A stretch of DNA of 64,000 nt from Bacteriovorax sp. BAL6_X (GCF_000443995.1 NZ_AUMC01000006.1:591817-655816), one strand, 5' to 3'. Positions 52,088-61,854 are shown, counted from the stretch's first letter. Numbers and translations: made by a program. Notes: generated from the letters alone by a model not told the origin.

Positions 52088-54938
52088 GAACATGAAGAAC
52101 ATCACTCTCCTAAGCATTTCAATGCTTGCACTAACGTCGCTAGTTAGTTGTGGAAGTGACACTTCCAACGACGAAAGACAGCAACTTGCAAGAAAGCTTA
52201 AAGCTTCTGCAAATGAAAGTGCTCTTGTGTCTGTTTCACGTTTCACTGTAGAAGGTGTTACTGAGGATAAGACATCAATGAAGTCTAGAATCGCTTACGG
52301 TAAGACTTTTCACGTAAAAGCATGTCTAAGTTCAAAACTAGGCAAAAGCCTTCAGTATCAAACTTTCTACATTTCAGGAGAAAATTTTCAAACTGTAGAA
52401 AAAACTGCTGATAATAATAGTTGTATCTTTTGGGATGAGCCTATCTCAATGGACTATTCACTACCAAACACATATCTACCGATGGGAGAAAGAGTTATTA
52501 CACTTGCTTCAAGTGCTAATATTTCATATGACCTAAAACTATCGATGAATCAATACACAAATAGTATTATTCATAGAAATAATTATGTAATGAAAACATC
52601 TCTTAACAACTCTCGTCTTAGTTCGAATGAGATCATCAATGTTAAGAACGTTAAAATTACGCCAAAAGGTTTTGGTCAAGTTGATCCAAGAAACGATAAT
52701 TTAATCATTGATCAAAAAGTTGTTGTTAACGGTTGTCTTAACCTTAAGGCCAATGGAAGCTCACTTTCAAATGAGTTCGTTAAGGCAAGACTAATTAACC
52801 TTGAAAAACAAGAAAATGGTGAAGATCACGCTGTAACAGAAATGTATGACATCACAGATGGTCAACTTGATGAGTCTGGATGTGGAGAAATCAAGTTCTA
52901 CCTTGAACACGAGAGATACACGAATACTCGTCGTATTCCTTTTAACCTTGAAATTGAAGTACAAAATGAAACACTTCAAAATGCAAAAGTAACACGTGGA
53001 CTATGTCTTTACCCATGGTCGAACAATGGTTGGATTTTCGCTGAAGTTTCAAGAACAGGAAAGTGTGAAAAAGATAATAACAATCAAAGAGCAAGACTAT
53101 TCGTTGATGAAGTTAACTATAGCTTCCTAGGACACGATAATAACAATGGTTTCCACCTAAACAAGAACCTTGATCTAGTAATTGAGAAGTCATTTATCGT
53201 TAAGATGTACCCAAAGGTTAACTACGGTAACTACGTACACCACATGAACCCAATTGAGCCTTTCTACCAAGGAAAGCTTAAGCTTGAAGTATACTTTCTA
53301 GCTCCACTTCAAGGTGATATTGATTTAACAAACGAGAACAAGCATAAGTTTAAGCTGATCTCTGTTGCTTCACGTGAAGTCGACGTTGAAAACAACCTTC
53401 TTAAGGCAAGAATAGATATGCCAATCAAGTTTGTGGACATGCCATATATCCACACAAGAACTTATGCGGCAATTAAGTTATCACCAATTTTAAGAGAAGG
53501 AGATGATCCAAGAACTGCACCTCGTCCAGCTTGGGCAGCAGGTACATTCCATGCTTCATCAAAAACATTCCACTCAATCCTTCACACGCAACTTCAAGTG
53601 ACGGATGAGTTTGAAGCTAAGGATTATACAAATACAAAAATTTCGAAAAAAATGACTGAAATGGTTCAACTAGAAAACTACCTTGAAAAACTATCTAACG
53701 ATGTAAAAGGTGTTACTAAGAAAGATATCATTGCAGCAAAACTGGCTCCTAGATACAACAAGAGTTCTGAAGCGATCTTCTCAGATGAACTTAAAAAGCA
53801 CGAGCTTTATGATGAAACAATCAAAGTAGATCACAATGGACTTAATAAGAAACTAATTGAAGAAAATAAGCTAACAGCGAGAGAAATCTCTAAGCTTTAT
53901 GAAGACCAATACGATGCTGCAACACTTGCAAAACTGTGTGGTACATTCTTTAACCAAGAAAAGACAGGATTAATCTGGAAGACTTACTCAGATTACAATA
54001 TGAGAAAATGTATTGAGTCTCCATGGGAATTCATGATGATTACTCCAGTAAGTCACGTTCAAGAAATTCTATCTAAGCCAAGAGTTAGTCACTCTAATAC
54101 TATTAGAATTTCTAAATCGACAGGAAGCGGAACTTACTTTACAGAAAACAGAAGAGTTGGATTCTCACACGGATACAAGACAGGTGTTGGAGCAAAACTT
54201 GACTTCAAACTTCCATTTGGTGAAAACTCACCTGTAGGTGGAGGAGTTGGAGTATCAGCTGGTTATGACTGGTCAACTTCATGGTCACTTGATAAGTCAA
54301 ATGGTGACAATAATAGAAGTGACAACGGACAATCAATTGACCTATACGCTGAAGCAATTACACTAAACTTTGAAGCAAGAACACACCAGTGTTTTATGAT
54401 CGAAGGGACTTCTAAGTTTAAAGCTGAATGGGTAAGCTCACAAATGTACGGAAGTGGAAATCACGGACTAGGTGGATCACTACAGTACGTAGCTGTAAAC
54501 AACCCGATTCGTTACAAGGTATGTAAGCCAAAGGCCGGAAAAGAAAGACTTGAAGAAACATGGTACTTTACTGGAGAAGGCTTCCAATTCAACTCAATCC
54601 TAAGAGATAGACTTGGAATGACAGAAAACCAATACACAATGATGTTTAGAGGAAGAAAGACACTTTATAAGTTTACTGACTTCTTATCAAAAGCTTCAAG
54701 CTCGATGTTTAACATCAAAGAAAGAAAGACTCAGTCACCAGATGTGTATATGCTAGATGTTTACAAGAATTACAAAGAAGCATTTGATAGCAACCACGAC
54801 TTAATCGATGATCAAGCTATCCCAGGTACGGTTGAGAAGTATGATCCAATTAAGAATGGCGGAGATCACAACTTCTCTGAAGATAATTGTGAGCTTCCAC
54901 CTGATGAATATAATCATGCATCAGTAGACTTTTGCTAG
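52074..54938 (+). CDS. Large lipoprotein of unknown family, coupled to barrel gene
   Basis: This 954-residue protein has a lipoprotein signal with lipobox LVSC near residue 26. I keep ATG 52074 because AAGGA stands just before it; an ATG at 52092 has none. The N-terminal half is beta-rich with regularly placed cysteines. A charged helical section follows at about residues 510-640 (LENYLEKLSNDVKGVTKKD). Near residues 680-790 is a Gly/Ser/aromatic section (HGYKTGVGAKLDFKLPFG, then GGVGVSAGYDWSTSWSLDK) like membrane-inserting beta segments. The C-terminus is acidic and Asn-rich. No known domain is identified. Its start overlaps the barrel gene by 14 bases, so a barrel-lipoprotein complex is plausible. 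Only two GGCC tetramers occur in 2865 bases, fewer than in neighbours. Confidence 0.8.
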   Translation: MTFCKNMKNITLLSISMLALTSLVSCGSDTSNDERQQLARKLKASANESALVSVSRFTVEGVTEDKTSMKSRIAYGKTFHVKACLSSKLGKSLQYQTFYISGENFQTVEKTADNNSCIFWDEPISMDYSLPNTYLPMGERVITLASSANISYDLKLSMNQYTNSIIHRNNYVMKTSLNNSRLSSNEIINVKNVKITPKGFGQVDPRNDNLIIDQKVVVNGCLNLKANGSSLSNEFVKARLINLEKQENGEDHAVTEMYDITDGQLDESGCGEIKFYLEHERYTNTRRIPFNLEIEVQNETLQNAKVTRGLCLYPWSNNGWIFAEVSRTGKCEKDNNNQRARLFVDEVNYSFLGHDNNNGFHLNKNLDLVIEKSFIVKMYPKVNYGNYVHHMNPIEPFYQGKLKLEVYFLAPLQGDIDLTNENKHKFKLISVASREVDVENNLLKARIDMPIKFVDMPYIHTRTYAAIKLSPILREGDDPRTAPRPAWAAGTFHASSKTFHSILHTQLQVTDEFEAKDYTNTKISKKMTEMVQLENYLEKLSNDVKGVTKKDIIAAKLAPRYNKSSEAIFSDELKKHELYDETIKVDHNGLNKKLIEENKLTAREISKLYEDQYDAATLAKLCGTFFNQEKTGLIWKTYSDYNMRKCIESPWEFMMITPVSHVQEILSKPRVSHSNTIRISKSTGSGTYFTENRRVGFSHGYKTGVGAKLDFKLPFGENSPVGGGVGVSAGYDWSTSWSLDKSNGDNNRSDNGQSIDLYAEAITLNFEARTHQCFMIEGTSKFKAEWVSSQMYGSGNHGLGGSLQYVAVNNPIRYKVCKPKAGKERLEETWYFTGEGFQFNSILRDRLGMTENQYTMMFRGRKTLYKFTDFLSKASSSMFNIKERKTQSPDVYMLDVYKNYKEAFDSNHDLIDDQAIPGTVEKYDPIKNGGDHNFSEDNCELPPDEYNHASVDFC

Positions 54939-54944
54939 AAATAT

Positions 54945-54973
54945 AAAGGCCGCTTAGATAAGCGGCCTTTTTT
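54945..54973. terminator. Strong bidirectional intrinsic terminator
   Basis: AAAGGCCGCTT (54945-54955) and AAGCGGCCTTT (54960-54970) form an 11-bp stem with a 4-nt loop and a T run to 54973. It lies between the lipoprotein gene and the convergent TetR gene. Confidence 0.92.
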
Positions 54974-54980
54974 ATATAAA

Positions 54981-55496
54981 TTACTTTGCTTCAAAACTAT
55001 CGTATTTTGAAAAGATATAATCAAGAGTGTCGTCATCCACATCGCGGTAAAGACACACCCCTAACTCCATTAGATAAATTTTTAAATGCTCACGAGGATC
55101 AACATTTGGATACTTCTTTTTTAGAAGCTCGAATAACTCGGCCTCGGCCTCCACGATAATATCTGAAAGCTCATTACCGGCACCTTTATTGATCATATAG
55201 AGAGCAAGCAGATATGGCATTTGAATAATTTGTTTACGAACAATCTTAATACGCTCGCGAATTCCAACTGAGTTTTCTTGAGAAAGATTAAAGATACGAG
55301 AAATCATATACTTCACAGCTTCTTTAAGAATAACGTCCTTCTCCTTGCCTAAATAATAATAGATGAGGGAGCGAGTTACGTCGGCCTCTTTTGCCACCTC
55401 AGCGATTTTCCAATTCAGGTGTCCCTTAGCAACTTCTAATTTTGTTACTGCGTTTAAAATTCGATAATGTACTTCTTCACTTTTATTGCTTGTCAT
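54981..55496 (-). CDS. TetR-family transcriptional regulator
   Basis: This DNA-binding repressor-type protein has 171 residues. The N-terminal HTH (residues about 25-50) reads WKIAEVAKEADVTRSLIYYYLGKEKDVI, the usual TetR recognition-helix pattern with YYYLGKEKD for the YYHFxSKE core. The ligand domain is short (about 115 residues) and unrelated to named subfamilies by eye. It is divergent from the YiiX-like lipoprotein gene, which starts 130 bases away, so that gene is its natural candidate target. Confidence 0.9.
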   Translation of the reverse strand: MTSNKSEEVHYRILNAVTKLEVAKGHLNWKIAEVAKEADVTRSLIYYYLGKEKDVILKEAVKYMISRIFNLSQENSVGIRERIKIVRKQIIQMPYLLALYMINKGAGNELSDIIVEAEAELFELLKKKYPNVDPREHLKIYLMELGVCLYRDVDDDTLDYIFSKYDSFEAK

Positions 55497-55625
55497 AAAT
55501 AAATCTCTCTATACTTGATAATAATACTTAAGTTTTAAAAGGTAAAATCCGATAAAAATTTATTGAGTCATGTTCAATTTTGATTATTTAGTTTATTGAA
55601 GTTTTCAGATTTATGGGGGAAAAGT

Positions 55626-57248
55626 ATGAAAAATCAGAAACTTACAGGTATCGCAGGAGCACTTCTCTTCTCGACACTAATAGCTTCCTGTAATCAAAAG
55701 TCCTATCGAATGCCTAGCTCCTTAAAGAGCTCGAATTTTGACTCCCTGATGCACGAGATGCATACTCAAGTCTCTAAAAGCGTAAAATCCCCTGCTGAAT
55801 GTGCGACTAAGACTAAACATTACTACAACAAGCTCTTTTCGATAAAATCAACAGATATCGATTTTTCAGAATTTTCTCAATTTCAGATGCAGGATTTTGT
55901 GAACGCATCTTTCAATATTCGATTGGATCTCAAAGAGAAACTTAAAGATCTCAATAGCTCAAATGGTCTCGATCAAGATGAAAAAGAGTGTCTAAAAGGC
56001 GTTAAAGATACCTTTAGGGCCCTTCGATATCTTGAAGACTACTTTATCGAGTCATACTACGCATCAAGGCCAAAAGGTAAAGTTCCTCGCAAATTTACAA
56101 CCCTAAACTTTGACGGTGACTCTCCTATTCATTTCATGGTTAACCCAGAATATAGCTTTGCAGGCCCGGCCGATCTCAAATCCGGAGATATTATACTTTC
56201 TCGAGGTAATGCCTATTCAAGCGCTGCTATCGCAAGAATCGGCGACGATGACCATCAATTCTCACACTTAACATTAGTTTATAAAGATAAGAAGACTGGA
56301 GAGCTTTTTACGTCAGAGGCCCATATTGAAGTCGGGAATGTGGCCGCTCCATTTCAAGTTCACCTTGACCAGGCAAACTCTCGTACCGTGGTCTTTCGTC
56401 ACAAAGACGCTAAACTAGCACACCTTGCGGCCAAAGAGATGCACGAGCGATTCACAAACTTCACAAATAAAAACAAAGAAAATATCCCATATGATTTTGC
56501 CATGGATTACACAGATGACTCACAAATCTTTTGTTCGGAAGTTATCTATCATGGATACAAAGTCGCCAACTCGAAGCTAAATGGCACAGATATGGATATA
56601 CCAGAGTTTAAAACAACATTTAATCCGGCCCTTCTCTCATTTCTACAAGACTTTGGGCTTAAGGTAACAAAAGAAAATATCTCAAAATTTAAAACTTTTG
56701 GACCTGGAGAGATTCAATTTGATTCTCGTTTTGATCTTGTTGCCGAATGGAGAAACCCAGATAAACTCAAAGATACACGCTATAAAGATGCGATTCTATC
56801 AAAGATCTTTGAATGGATGGAAAAAGAAAAGTATGAATTTGATCCAAGCTTTGGCACAAAATTAGGAAATGACTTTGCTTGGCTTGCTCGCCGCTCTGTT
56901 ATCAGTCGAGGGATTATCAAATTTGTAGCAGATGTAAATCTTGAAGAAAAATTTCCTCTTAATTTAGGTTCAAAACAAATCGATCTTTTCGTGGTTCTAG
57001 ATCAAGTTGGAGAAAAACTCTACGACAGAATCACTCAGGCAGAAAAACAGGCCGGTGGAATTCTCTCATTTAATGAAATGTTTTATGAGCTTGAGGCTTA
57101 CCGGAAAGAAGACGCAGCAAAGTATGAAAAATATATTGAAGATAAGAAGTATAATCAGAGACTTCAGATGCAAGGTGGACGACGCAACGGTCCACGTAGA
57201 CGTCGCTCATTAACAAGACCTGATTTTCATCACTTATTTCATAATTAA
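55626..57248 (+). CDS. YiiX-like papain-fold amidase lipoprotein
   Basis: This lipoprotein has about 540 residues. ATG 55626 follows GGGGGAAAA and starts the signal MKNQKLTGIAGALLFSTLIASC with Cys22 as the lipidation site. The catalytic domain (about 170-330) has the permuted NlpC/P60 order: LKSGDIILSRGNAYSSAAIA, His in DHQFSHLTLVYKD, then Cys in SQIFCSEVIYHGY. The C-terminal 200 residues are helical, and the last 30 are very basic with RRNGPRRRRSL. The protein resembles the one at 37798-39402 in domain type but not closely. The basic tail might bind nucleic acid or lipid surfaces; that is inference. Confidence 0.8.
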   Translation: MKNQKLTGIAGALLFSTLIASCNQKSYRMPSSLKSSNFDSLMHEMHTQVSKSVKSPAECATKTKHYYNKLFSIKSTDIDFSEFSQFQMQDFVNASFNIRLDLKEKLKDLNSSNGLDQDEKECLKGVKDTFRALRYLEDYFIESYYASRPKGKVPRKFTTLNFDGDSPIHFMVNPEYSFAGPADLKSGDIILSRGNAYSSAAIARIGDDDHQFSHLTLVYKDKKTGELFTSEAHIEVGNVAAPFQVHLDQANSRTVVFRHKDAKLAHLAAKEMHERFTNFTNKNKENIPYDFAMDYTDDSQIFCSEVIYHGYKVANSKLNGTDMDIPEFKTTFNPALLSFLQDFGLKVTKENISKFKTFGPGEIQFDSRFDLVAEWRNPDKLKDTRYKDAILSKIFEWMEKEKYEFDPSFGTKLGNDFAWLARRSVISRGIIKFVADVNLEEKFPLNLGSKQIDLFVVLDQVGEKLYDRITQAEKQAGGILSFNEMFYELEAYRKEDAAKYEKYIEDKKYNQRLQMQGGRRNGPRRRRSLTRPDFHHLFHN

Positions 57249-57295
57249 GATTCTAAGCTTTATGAAAGAGATATTTTAAGCTATATTGGCCGCAT

Positions 57296-58051
57296 ATGAA
57301 AACGGTCAATATAGCAATTCAAAACGCCCATAATGAGCTTTGTGCTCACCCACTTTATACAAATATCAATGATATTGAAGATGTAAAAATTCTGATGAAA
57401 TGGCATGTCTTTGCTGTGTGGGATTTTATGTCTCTTTTAAAAGGTCTACAAAGAGAAGTTACATGTGTGACAACTCCGTGGATGCCCTCTAAGTATGATA
57501 AAGAATGCGTACGTTTTATCAATGAAATCGTTCTTGGTGAAGAAAGTGATGAGGACTTAAATGGAGGCCATATTGATCACTTCACAATGTACTTAAATGC
57601 TATGAAAGAAGTTGGTGCAGATACTGCTCCGATCGAAAATTTCTTTAAGGATTTTTCTTTTGAAGAACTTCCACAAGAGATTGCAAAATTTACGGCATTT
57701 AACCTAAACCTAGTAACAAATGCGCACCCAAGTGCTGTTGCTTCAGCATTCTTCTATGGAAGAGAGAACTTGATCCCAGATCTATTTCAACCATTTGTTA
57801 ATGTTTTAGAAGAAAAAAATATTAATGCTCCTTATTTTAAACACTACCTAGTTCGCCATATTGAACTTGATGGTGACGAACACGGAGACCTTGCAGGAAA
57901 GCTTCTAACACAGCTTTGTGACTCTAAGGAAAAAGAAGATCAAGCAACTCAAATTGCACTTGATTCCCTAAAGCTTCGCACACAAATGTGGGACTACGTT
58001 CTTGAAGAGATTAGAGCAAACCGTTCAGAGAATCTAGAGCCTATCCACTAA
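57296..58051 (+). CDS. DUF3050 protein (haem-oxygenase-like fold)
   Basis: This 251-residue cytoplasmic protein matches the DUF3050 family. The N-terminal region HPLYTNINDIEDVKILMKWH is followed by HVFAVWDFMSLLKGLQREV and VTTPWMPSKY. The later GGHIDHFTMYLNAM and FFYGRENLIPDLF supply further conserved His/Glu residues expected to bind metal in the haem-oxygenase-like helical fold, and HIELDGDEHGDLAGKLL adds another His/Glu motif. The reaction is not established for the family. It overlaps the convergent FAD oxidoreductase gene by 18 bases. Confidence 0.9.
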   Translation: MKTVNIAIQNAHNELCAHPLYTNINDIEDVKILMKWHVFAVWDFMSLLKGLQREVTCVTTPWMPSKYDKECVRFINEIVLGEESDEDLNGGHIDHFTMYLNAMKEVGADTAPIENFFKDFSFEELPQEIAKFTAFNLNLVTNAHPSAVASAFFYGRENLIPDLFQPFVNVLEEKNINAPYFKHYLVRHIELDGDEHGDLAGKLLTQLCDSKEKEDQATQIALDSLKLRTQMWDYVLEEIRANRSENLEPIH

Positions 58052-58990
58052 ATCTTTGGCCAAGGAAATACCTGCACTCCAACCATTCTTATAAAGGGCA
58101 TTAAGAGCGTAGATACCTTCTCTAACCTCTCCACAAAAAGGAGTACGCCTCTTACCTTTATGGCGAATACCTGTGTGAATATTCGGCTTATCAAGCTTTG
58201 AAAATTCAGGAAATAAGTCTTGGAATATTTCTAACTTTTCATATACCTCTTTAGGAGAATGAAGATGACTAAGGCCTTCTATAGAATTTGCCCCGAAAAG
58301 TAGAAGATTATCTTGAGCGCGGTAAATTAAATTATAGTGGCCACGAGAAAGAACAAATGAATCTTCATTTAAGTCAATATCCCAGCTAAAATAAGTCCCC
58401 TTAACTGGCTTGCCTTCAGGAAGATTCTTATCTTTGAAGATTAGTGATGTATAAGCGCTAGTAGCAAGAATAATCTTAGTAGCTTCAAAGTGACCAAGGC
58501 TTGTTTGCACTTCACCTTTATTAACTGCAGTCACTCTAGCTTTTATTATTTTAACATCACTCTTAAAAAAGCCTAAAAGTTCACGAGGATTAATAACATA
58601 TGCATCCTTAGCAACCATCTTCTGATTCTTAAAGTTAACAAAGTCAGTTCCATAGCGGGCCTCAAATTGCTTGAATTTTAAAGGGTCATCCTTAATATTA
58701 GGCGGTAAATAATATTGTTTACAAGAATAGACACCTGGAGGTTGTTCTTTTTCAACAAAGTTTTTTAAAAATTCATGAGCGTGAAAGAGAATATCACCAA
58801 GTTTTGAGATTCCTTCTTCAAATAGACCAAAGGAAACAACACTTGTCGTTCGAGTGGAACATGCAGGAAAGCCTTCATCATCAAAGACTTGGGCGATCTT
58901 AGCATTTGGGTACTTCTTCGTTAGAAAATATAAAATGGCGCGGCCTGCAATACCATCACCAACTACAATATAGTCATAATATTTTTTCAT
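58034..58990 (-). CDS. FAD-dependent oxidoreductase (DAO family)
   Basis: This flavoprotein of 318 residues has an N-terminal dinucleotide motif YIVVGDGIAGRAILYFL (G-x-G-x-x-G) and the RGHYNLIYRAQDNLLLFGANS segment near residue 220. It ends YALNALYKNGWSAGISLAKDL, a typical C-terminal FAD contact. It belongs to the D-amino-acid oxidase/glycine oxidase superfamily, but the substrate is not apparent. It is convergent with, and overlaps by 18 bases, the DUF3050 gene. Confidence 0.85.
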   Translation of the reverse strand: MKKYYDYIVVGDGIAGRAILYFLTKKYPNAKIAQVFDDEGFPACSTRTTSVVSFGLFEEGISKLGDILFHAHEFLKNFVEKEQPPGVYSCKQYYLPPNIKDDPLKFKQFEARYGTDFVNFKNQKMVAKDAYVINPRELLGFFKSDVKIIKARVTAVNKGEVQTSLGHFEATKIILATSAYTSLIFKDKNLPEGKPVKGTYFSWDIDLNEDSFVLSRGHYNLIYRAQDNLLLFGANSIEGLSHLHSPKEVYEKLEIFQDLFPEFSKLDKPNIHTGIRHKGKRRTPFCGEVREGIYALNALYKNGWSAGISLAKDLVDRL

Positions 58991-59111
58991 AAATACTTCT
59001 TACATCAATATTTTTAAGTTAACCAGTCGATTTTACTCAAGTTTTTAATTGTCATTCCAAATTCAATAACTATACAATTTTAATTCAAATTTAGTTAATG
59101 GAGTATGAATT

Positions 59112-61478
59112 ATGTCAGAGACGACAACAACAGCCGCAAAAAACCCAATGGACGTTATTGACCAAAATGCAGTCCTCTTTTGTGTAGACAACACAGAAAT
59201 CACAGCAAAACAAATTATGGCCGTTCTTGCCATGTTACTTGTTGAAGACTGTACTGTCCCATTCATCACACGTTACCGTAAAGATAAAACAGGTGGTTTA
59301 GATGAAGAACAAATCCGTCTAATCCAAGAAAAATACGACGAATATATCGAGCGTGAAAAGCGCCGTGCTTTCATTCTTGAGGCCATCACTAAACAAGAGA
59401 TGATGACACCTGAGATTGAAAAGAAGATTAAGGCCGCAACAAATATCAACCAACTTGAAGATATCTACGCGCCATTTAAGTCAAAGAGAAAAACAAAAGC
59501 TCAAATCGCGAAAGAAGCAGGACTTGAGCCATTTGCTATTCTTATGAAGACATCAAAACTACCAATGCCAGAGCTTGCTAAAGAAGCACTGAAATTCATC
59601 AATAAAGAAAAGAAAGTTGCAACTTTTGAAGATGTATTAAAGGGTGCATGCGATATCATCATTGAAGAAATCGCTCACGATACAGAGCTTAAGGAAACTC
59701 TTCGTAATGACTACTGGGCGCAGGCGATGATTAAATCATCTCCAAGAAAGGGTTATGAAGAAATCAAAGACTGGCAAAAATATAAAGACTACTTTGAGTA
59801 CGAGCAAAAGGTTGCAGATCTTCGTGATCCAAAAGCGGCCCACAGATTCCTAGCAATCCGTCGCGCTCAAACAGAAAAGATTCTAAAAGTAGAAATCGTT
59901 TTTGATGAAGAATATGCAAATAATATGATTCTATCAAAGCACTTTGCAGACACAAGTGTGACTAGCTACAAGGCCCTTGTTGACTGTGCTTCAAAAGCAT
60001 ATAAGAACTATATCCACTCTTCACTTGATCTAGAGATCAAAGGAGAACTTAAGAAGCTTTCTGATGAATCAGCAATTGATGTATTTGGTGTAAACCTTAA
60101 AAACCTACTTCTTCAACCATACCTTGGTTCTAAGACAGTACTTGCACTTGACCCAGGTGTTGTTACAGGATGTAAAACGGTTGTTGTAGATAACACTGGT
60201 AAGTTTGTTGTTGATACAGTTGTTTACCCTCACCCACCTAGAAATCAGGTTCGTGAGTCGGCAACAATTCTTAATGCAATGATTGAACAATTCAATGTTG
60301 AATATATCGCAATTGGAAATGGAACTTTTGGACGTGAGACTCTTCAATTTGTTGAAGATAACGTCACAGCAGTAAAAGACGGAAAGGTTAAAGCAACAAT
60401 GATCTCAGAAGATGGTGCTTCAATCTATTCAGCTTCACCTATTGCAAAGAAAGAATTCCCTGATAAAGATGCAACGGTAAGAGGAGCAATTTCAATTGGA
60501 CGTCGTTTCCAAGACCCACTTGCAGAGCTTGTAAAGATTGATCCTAAATCAATTGGTGTTGGTCAATACCAACACGATGTTAACCAAGTTAGACTTAAAA
60601 AGTCACTAGACGGTGTTGTTGAGAGTTGTGTAAACTTCGTTGGTGTTGATATTAACACTGCTTCAGCTCCTCTACTTTCATTTATCTCTGGTATTGGGCC
60701 AACAGTTGCTGGAAATATTGTTAAGCACAGAGATAAGAACGGATTATTCTCAGATAGAAGCGATATCCTAAAAGTTTCACGTTTCACAGATAAGGTCTTC
60801 CAACAAGCTGCTGGTTTCCTTCGAGTCTACAATGGTGCAAACCCATTAGATGCAACATTTATTCACCCAGAAAACTACGACATGTTAGAAAACTGGGCAC
60901 AATCTAAGGGATTCACTTTAGAGCAACTAACAACTGATAACGCTGTTGCAAACCAACTTAAGTCAGATAAGTCTCTAATCGCAGAGCTTGGTGAATTCAC
61001 TGTAAACGACATTTATAAGTCACTAACAGCACCTTCTCAAGATCCACGTACAGAATTTAAGACAACGGAATTCAGAAAAGATGCACGTGAAATCAAAGAT
61101 ATCAAAATTGGTGAGCGCTACCCAGGTATCGTAAAAAATATCACTCAATTTGGTGCCTTCGTCGACATCGGAATTAAAGAGAACGGTCTTGTGCACGTTT
61201 CACAAATGGCAGACCACTTTGTTGATAATGCTCTTGATGTTCTTAAAGTAGGTCAAGAAGTTTCAGCTGTTGTTCTTGATGTTGATATGGATAGAAAGCG
61301 TATTGCACTTTCTCTTAAATCAGATGGTGCTGAAGAAGCGAAAACTTATGAGCGCCCTTCAGGTGGCCCTCGCCAGAGCAAGCCTCGCGGTGGTGGAAAG
61401 CCTAAGATGCCAAAGCAAAACGATGCACCTTTAAAGAATAATGCATTTGCGGCACTTGCTGGCTTTAAAGTTAAGTAG
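59112..61478 (+). CDS. tex: Tex transcription accessory protein (S1 RNA-binding)
   Basis: This 788-residue nucleic-acid-binding protein belongs to the Tex/Spt6-like family. The N-terminal Tex region has VPFITRYRKDKTGGLDEEQIR. A YqgF-like domain carries LALDPGVVTGCKTVVVD, and the helix-hairpin-helix module has ASAPLLSFISGIGPTVAGNIV. The S1 domain (about residues 655-725) reads GERYPGIVKNITQFGAFVDI then LVHVSQMA. The C-terminal tail is Gly/Pro/Lys-rich. All domains are in the family order and length. GGAG precedes the start. Confidence 0.97.
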   Translation: MSETTTTAAKNPMDVIDQNAVLFCVDNTEITAKQIMAVLAMLLVEDCTVPFITRYRKDKTGGLDEEQIRLIQEKYDEYIEREKRRAFILEAITKQEMMTPEIEKKIKAATNINQLEDIYAPFKSKRKTKAQIAKEAGLEPFAILMKTSKLPMPELAKEALKFINKEKKVATFEDVLKGACDIIIEEIAHDTELKETLRNDYWAQAMIKSSPRKGYEEIKDWQKYKDYFEYEQKVADLRDPKAAHRFLAIRRAQTEKILKVEIVFDEEYANNMILSKHFADTSVTSYKALVDCASKAYKNYIHSSLDLEIKGELKKLSDESAIDVFGVNLKNLLLQPYLGSKTVLALDPGVVTGCKTVVVDNTGKFVVDTVVYPHPPRNQVRESATILNAMIEQFNVEYIAIGNGTFGRETLQFVEDNVTAVKDGKVKATMISEDGASIYSASPIAKKEFPDKDATVRGAISIGRRFQDPLAELVKIDPKSIGVGQYQHDVNQVRLKKSLDGVVESCVNFVGVDINTASAPLLSFISGIGPTVAGNIVKHRDKNGLFSDRSDILKVSRFTDKVFQQAAGFLRVYNGANPLDATFIHPENYDMLENWAQSKGFTLEQLTTDNAVANQLKSDKSLIAELGEFTVNDIYKSLTAPSQDPRTEFKTTEFRKDAREIKDIKIGERYPGIVKNITQFGAFVDIGIKENGLVHVSQMADHFVDNALDVLKVGQEVSAVVLDVDMDRKRIALSLKSDGAEEAKTYERPSGGPRQSKPRGGGKPKMPKQNDAPLKNNAFAALAGFKVK

Positions 61479-61636
61479 CCGCGGTCATCTTGCCAAAGGC
61501 AAGATTTGACGCTGCTACAGGCCCCCGGTCTTTAGCTAATAAATTGATTCATCAAGCCTGCGTTTATGCAGGCTTTGATGTTTCAGGGCCAATGGGAAAG
61601 ATAACCTCATTGAGCAGATGAGCAGATGGCGCAGAT

Positions 61637-61660
61637 GGGGCGCGGGTACCAATCGAGATT
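61637..61660 (+). repeat. 24-bp GC-rich repeat, copy 1
   Basis: The element starts GGGGCGCGGGTACC and ends AATCGAGATT. It stands out in an AT-rich setting. Copies 2 and 3 are inverted relative to it, and copy 4 is direct. Confidence 0.8.
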
Positions 61661-61762
61661 ACAAAGAGTTACTCTTCAAATAAAGAAGATAAAGAGACAT
61701 ATATAAAAAATATTAAAAAAAGAAGACATAAATACAATGCCTTAACTAAAAGAATAATAAAA

Positions 61763-61781
61763 AAGGCCCAAAAAGAGCCTT
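61763..61781 (-). terminator. Terminator of the copy-1 small secreted gene
   Basis: On the minus strand AAGGC and GCCTT pair around a 9-nt loop and are followed by TTTTATTATTC, about 75 bases past the stop codon. Confidence 0.55.
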
Positions 61782-61813
61782 AGATATTTATTTTTTAGGA
61801 GTTAAGTACCTGA

Positions 61814-61837
61814 AATCTTCATTGGTACCCGCGCCCC
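61814..61837 (-). repeat. 24-bp GC-rich repeat, copy 2 (inverted)
   Basis: This is the reverse complement of copy 1 with two mismatches. With copy 1 it frames a 201-base inverted-repeat unit (61637-61837). Confidence 0.8.
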
Positions 61838-61854
61838 TCTTATTGCTCTTATTA

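Larger units (their letters stand above)
61479..61854. other. Non-coding patch with repeats after tex
   Basis: No gene is apparent here. It contains a perfect hairpin ATCTTGCC-AAA-GGCAAGAT (61487-61505) just after tex; a second long hairpin (61550-61580) built on GCCTGC/GCAGGC; three GCAGATG units (61614-61620, 61622-61628, 61631-61637); and two facing copies of a 24-bp repeat (61637, 61814). The left hairpins probably end the tex transcript. Confidence 0.7.
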
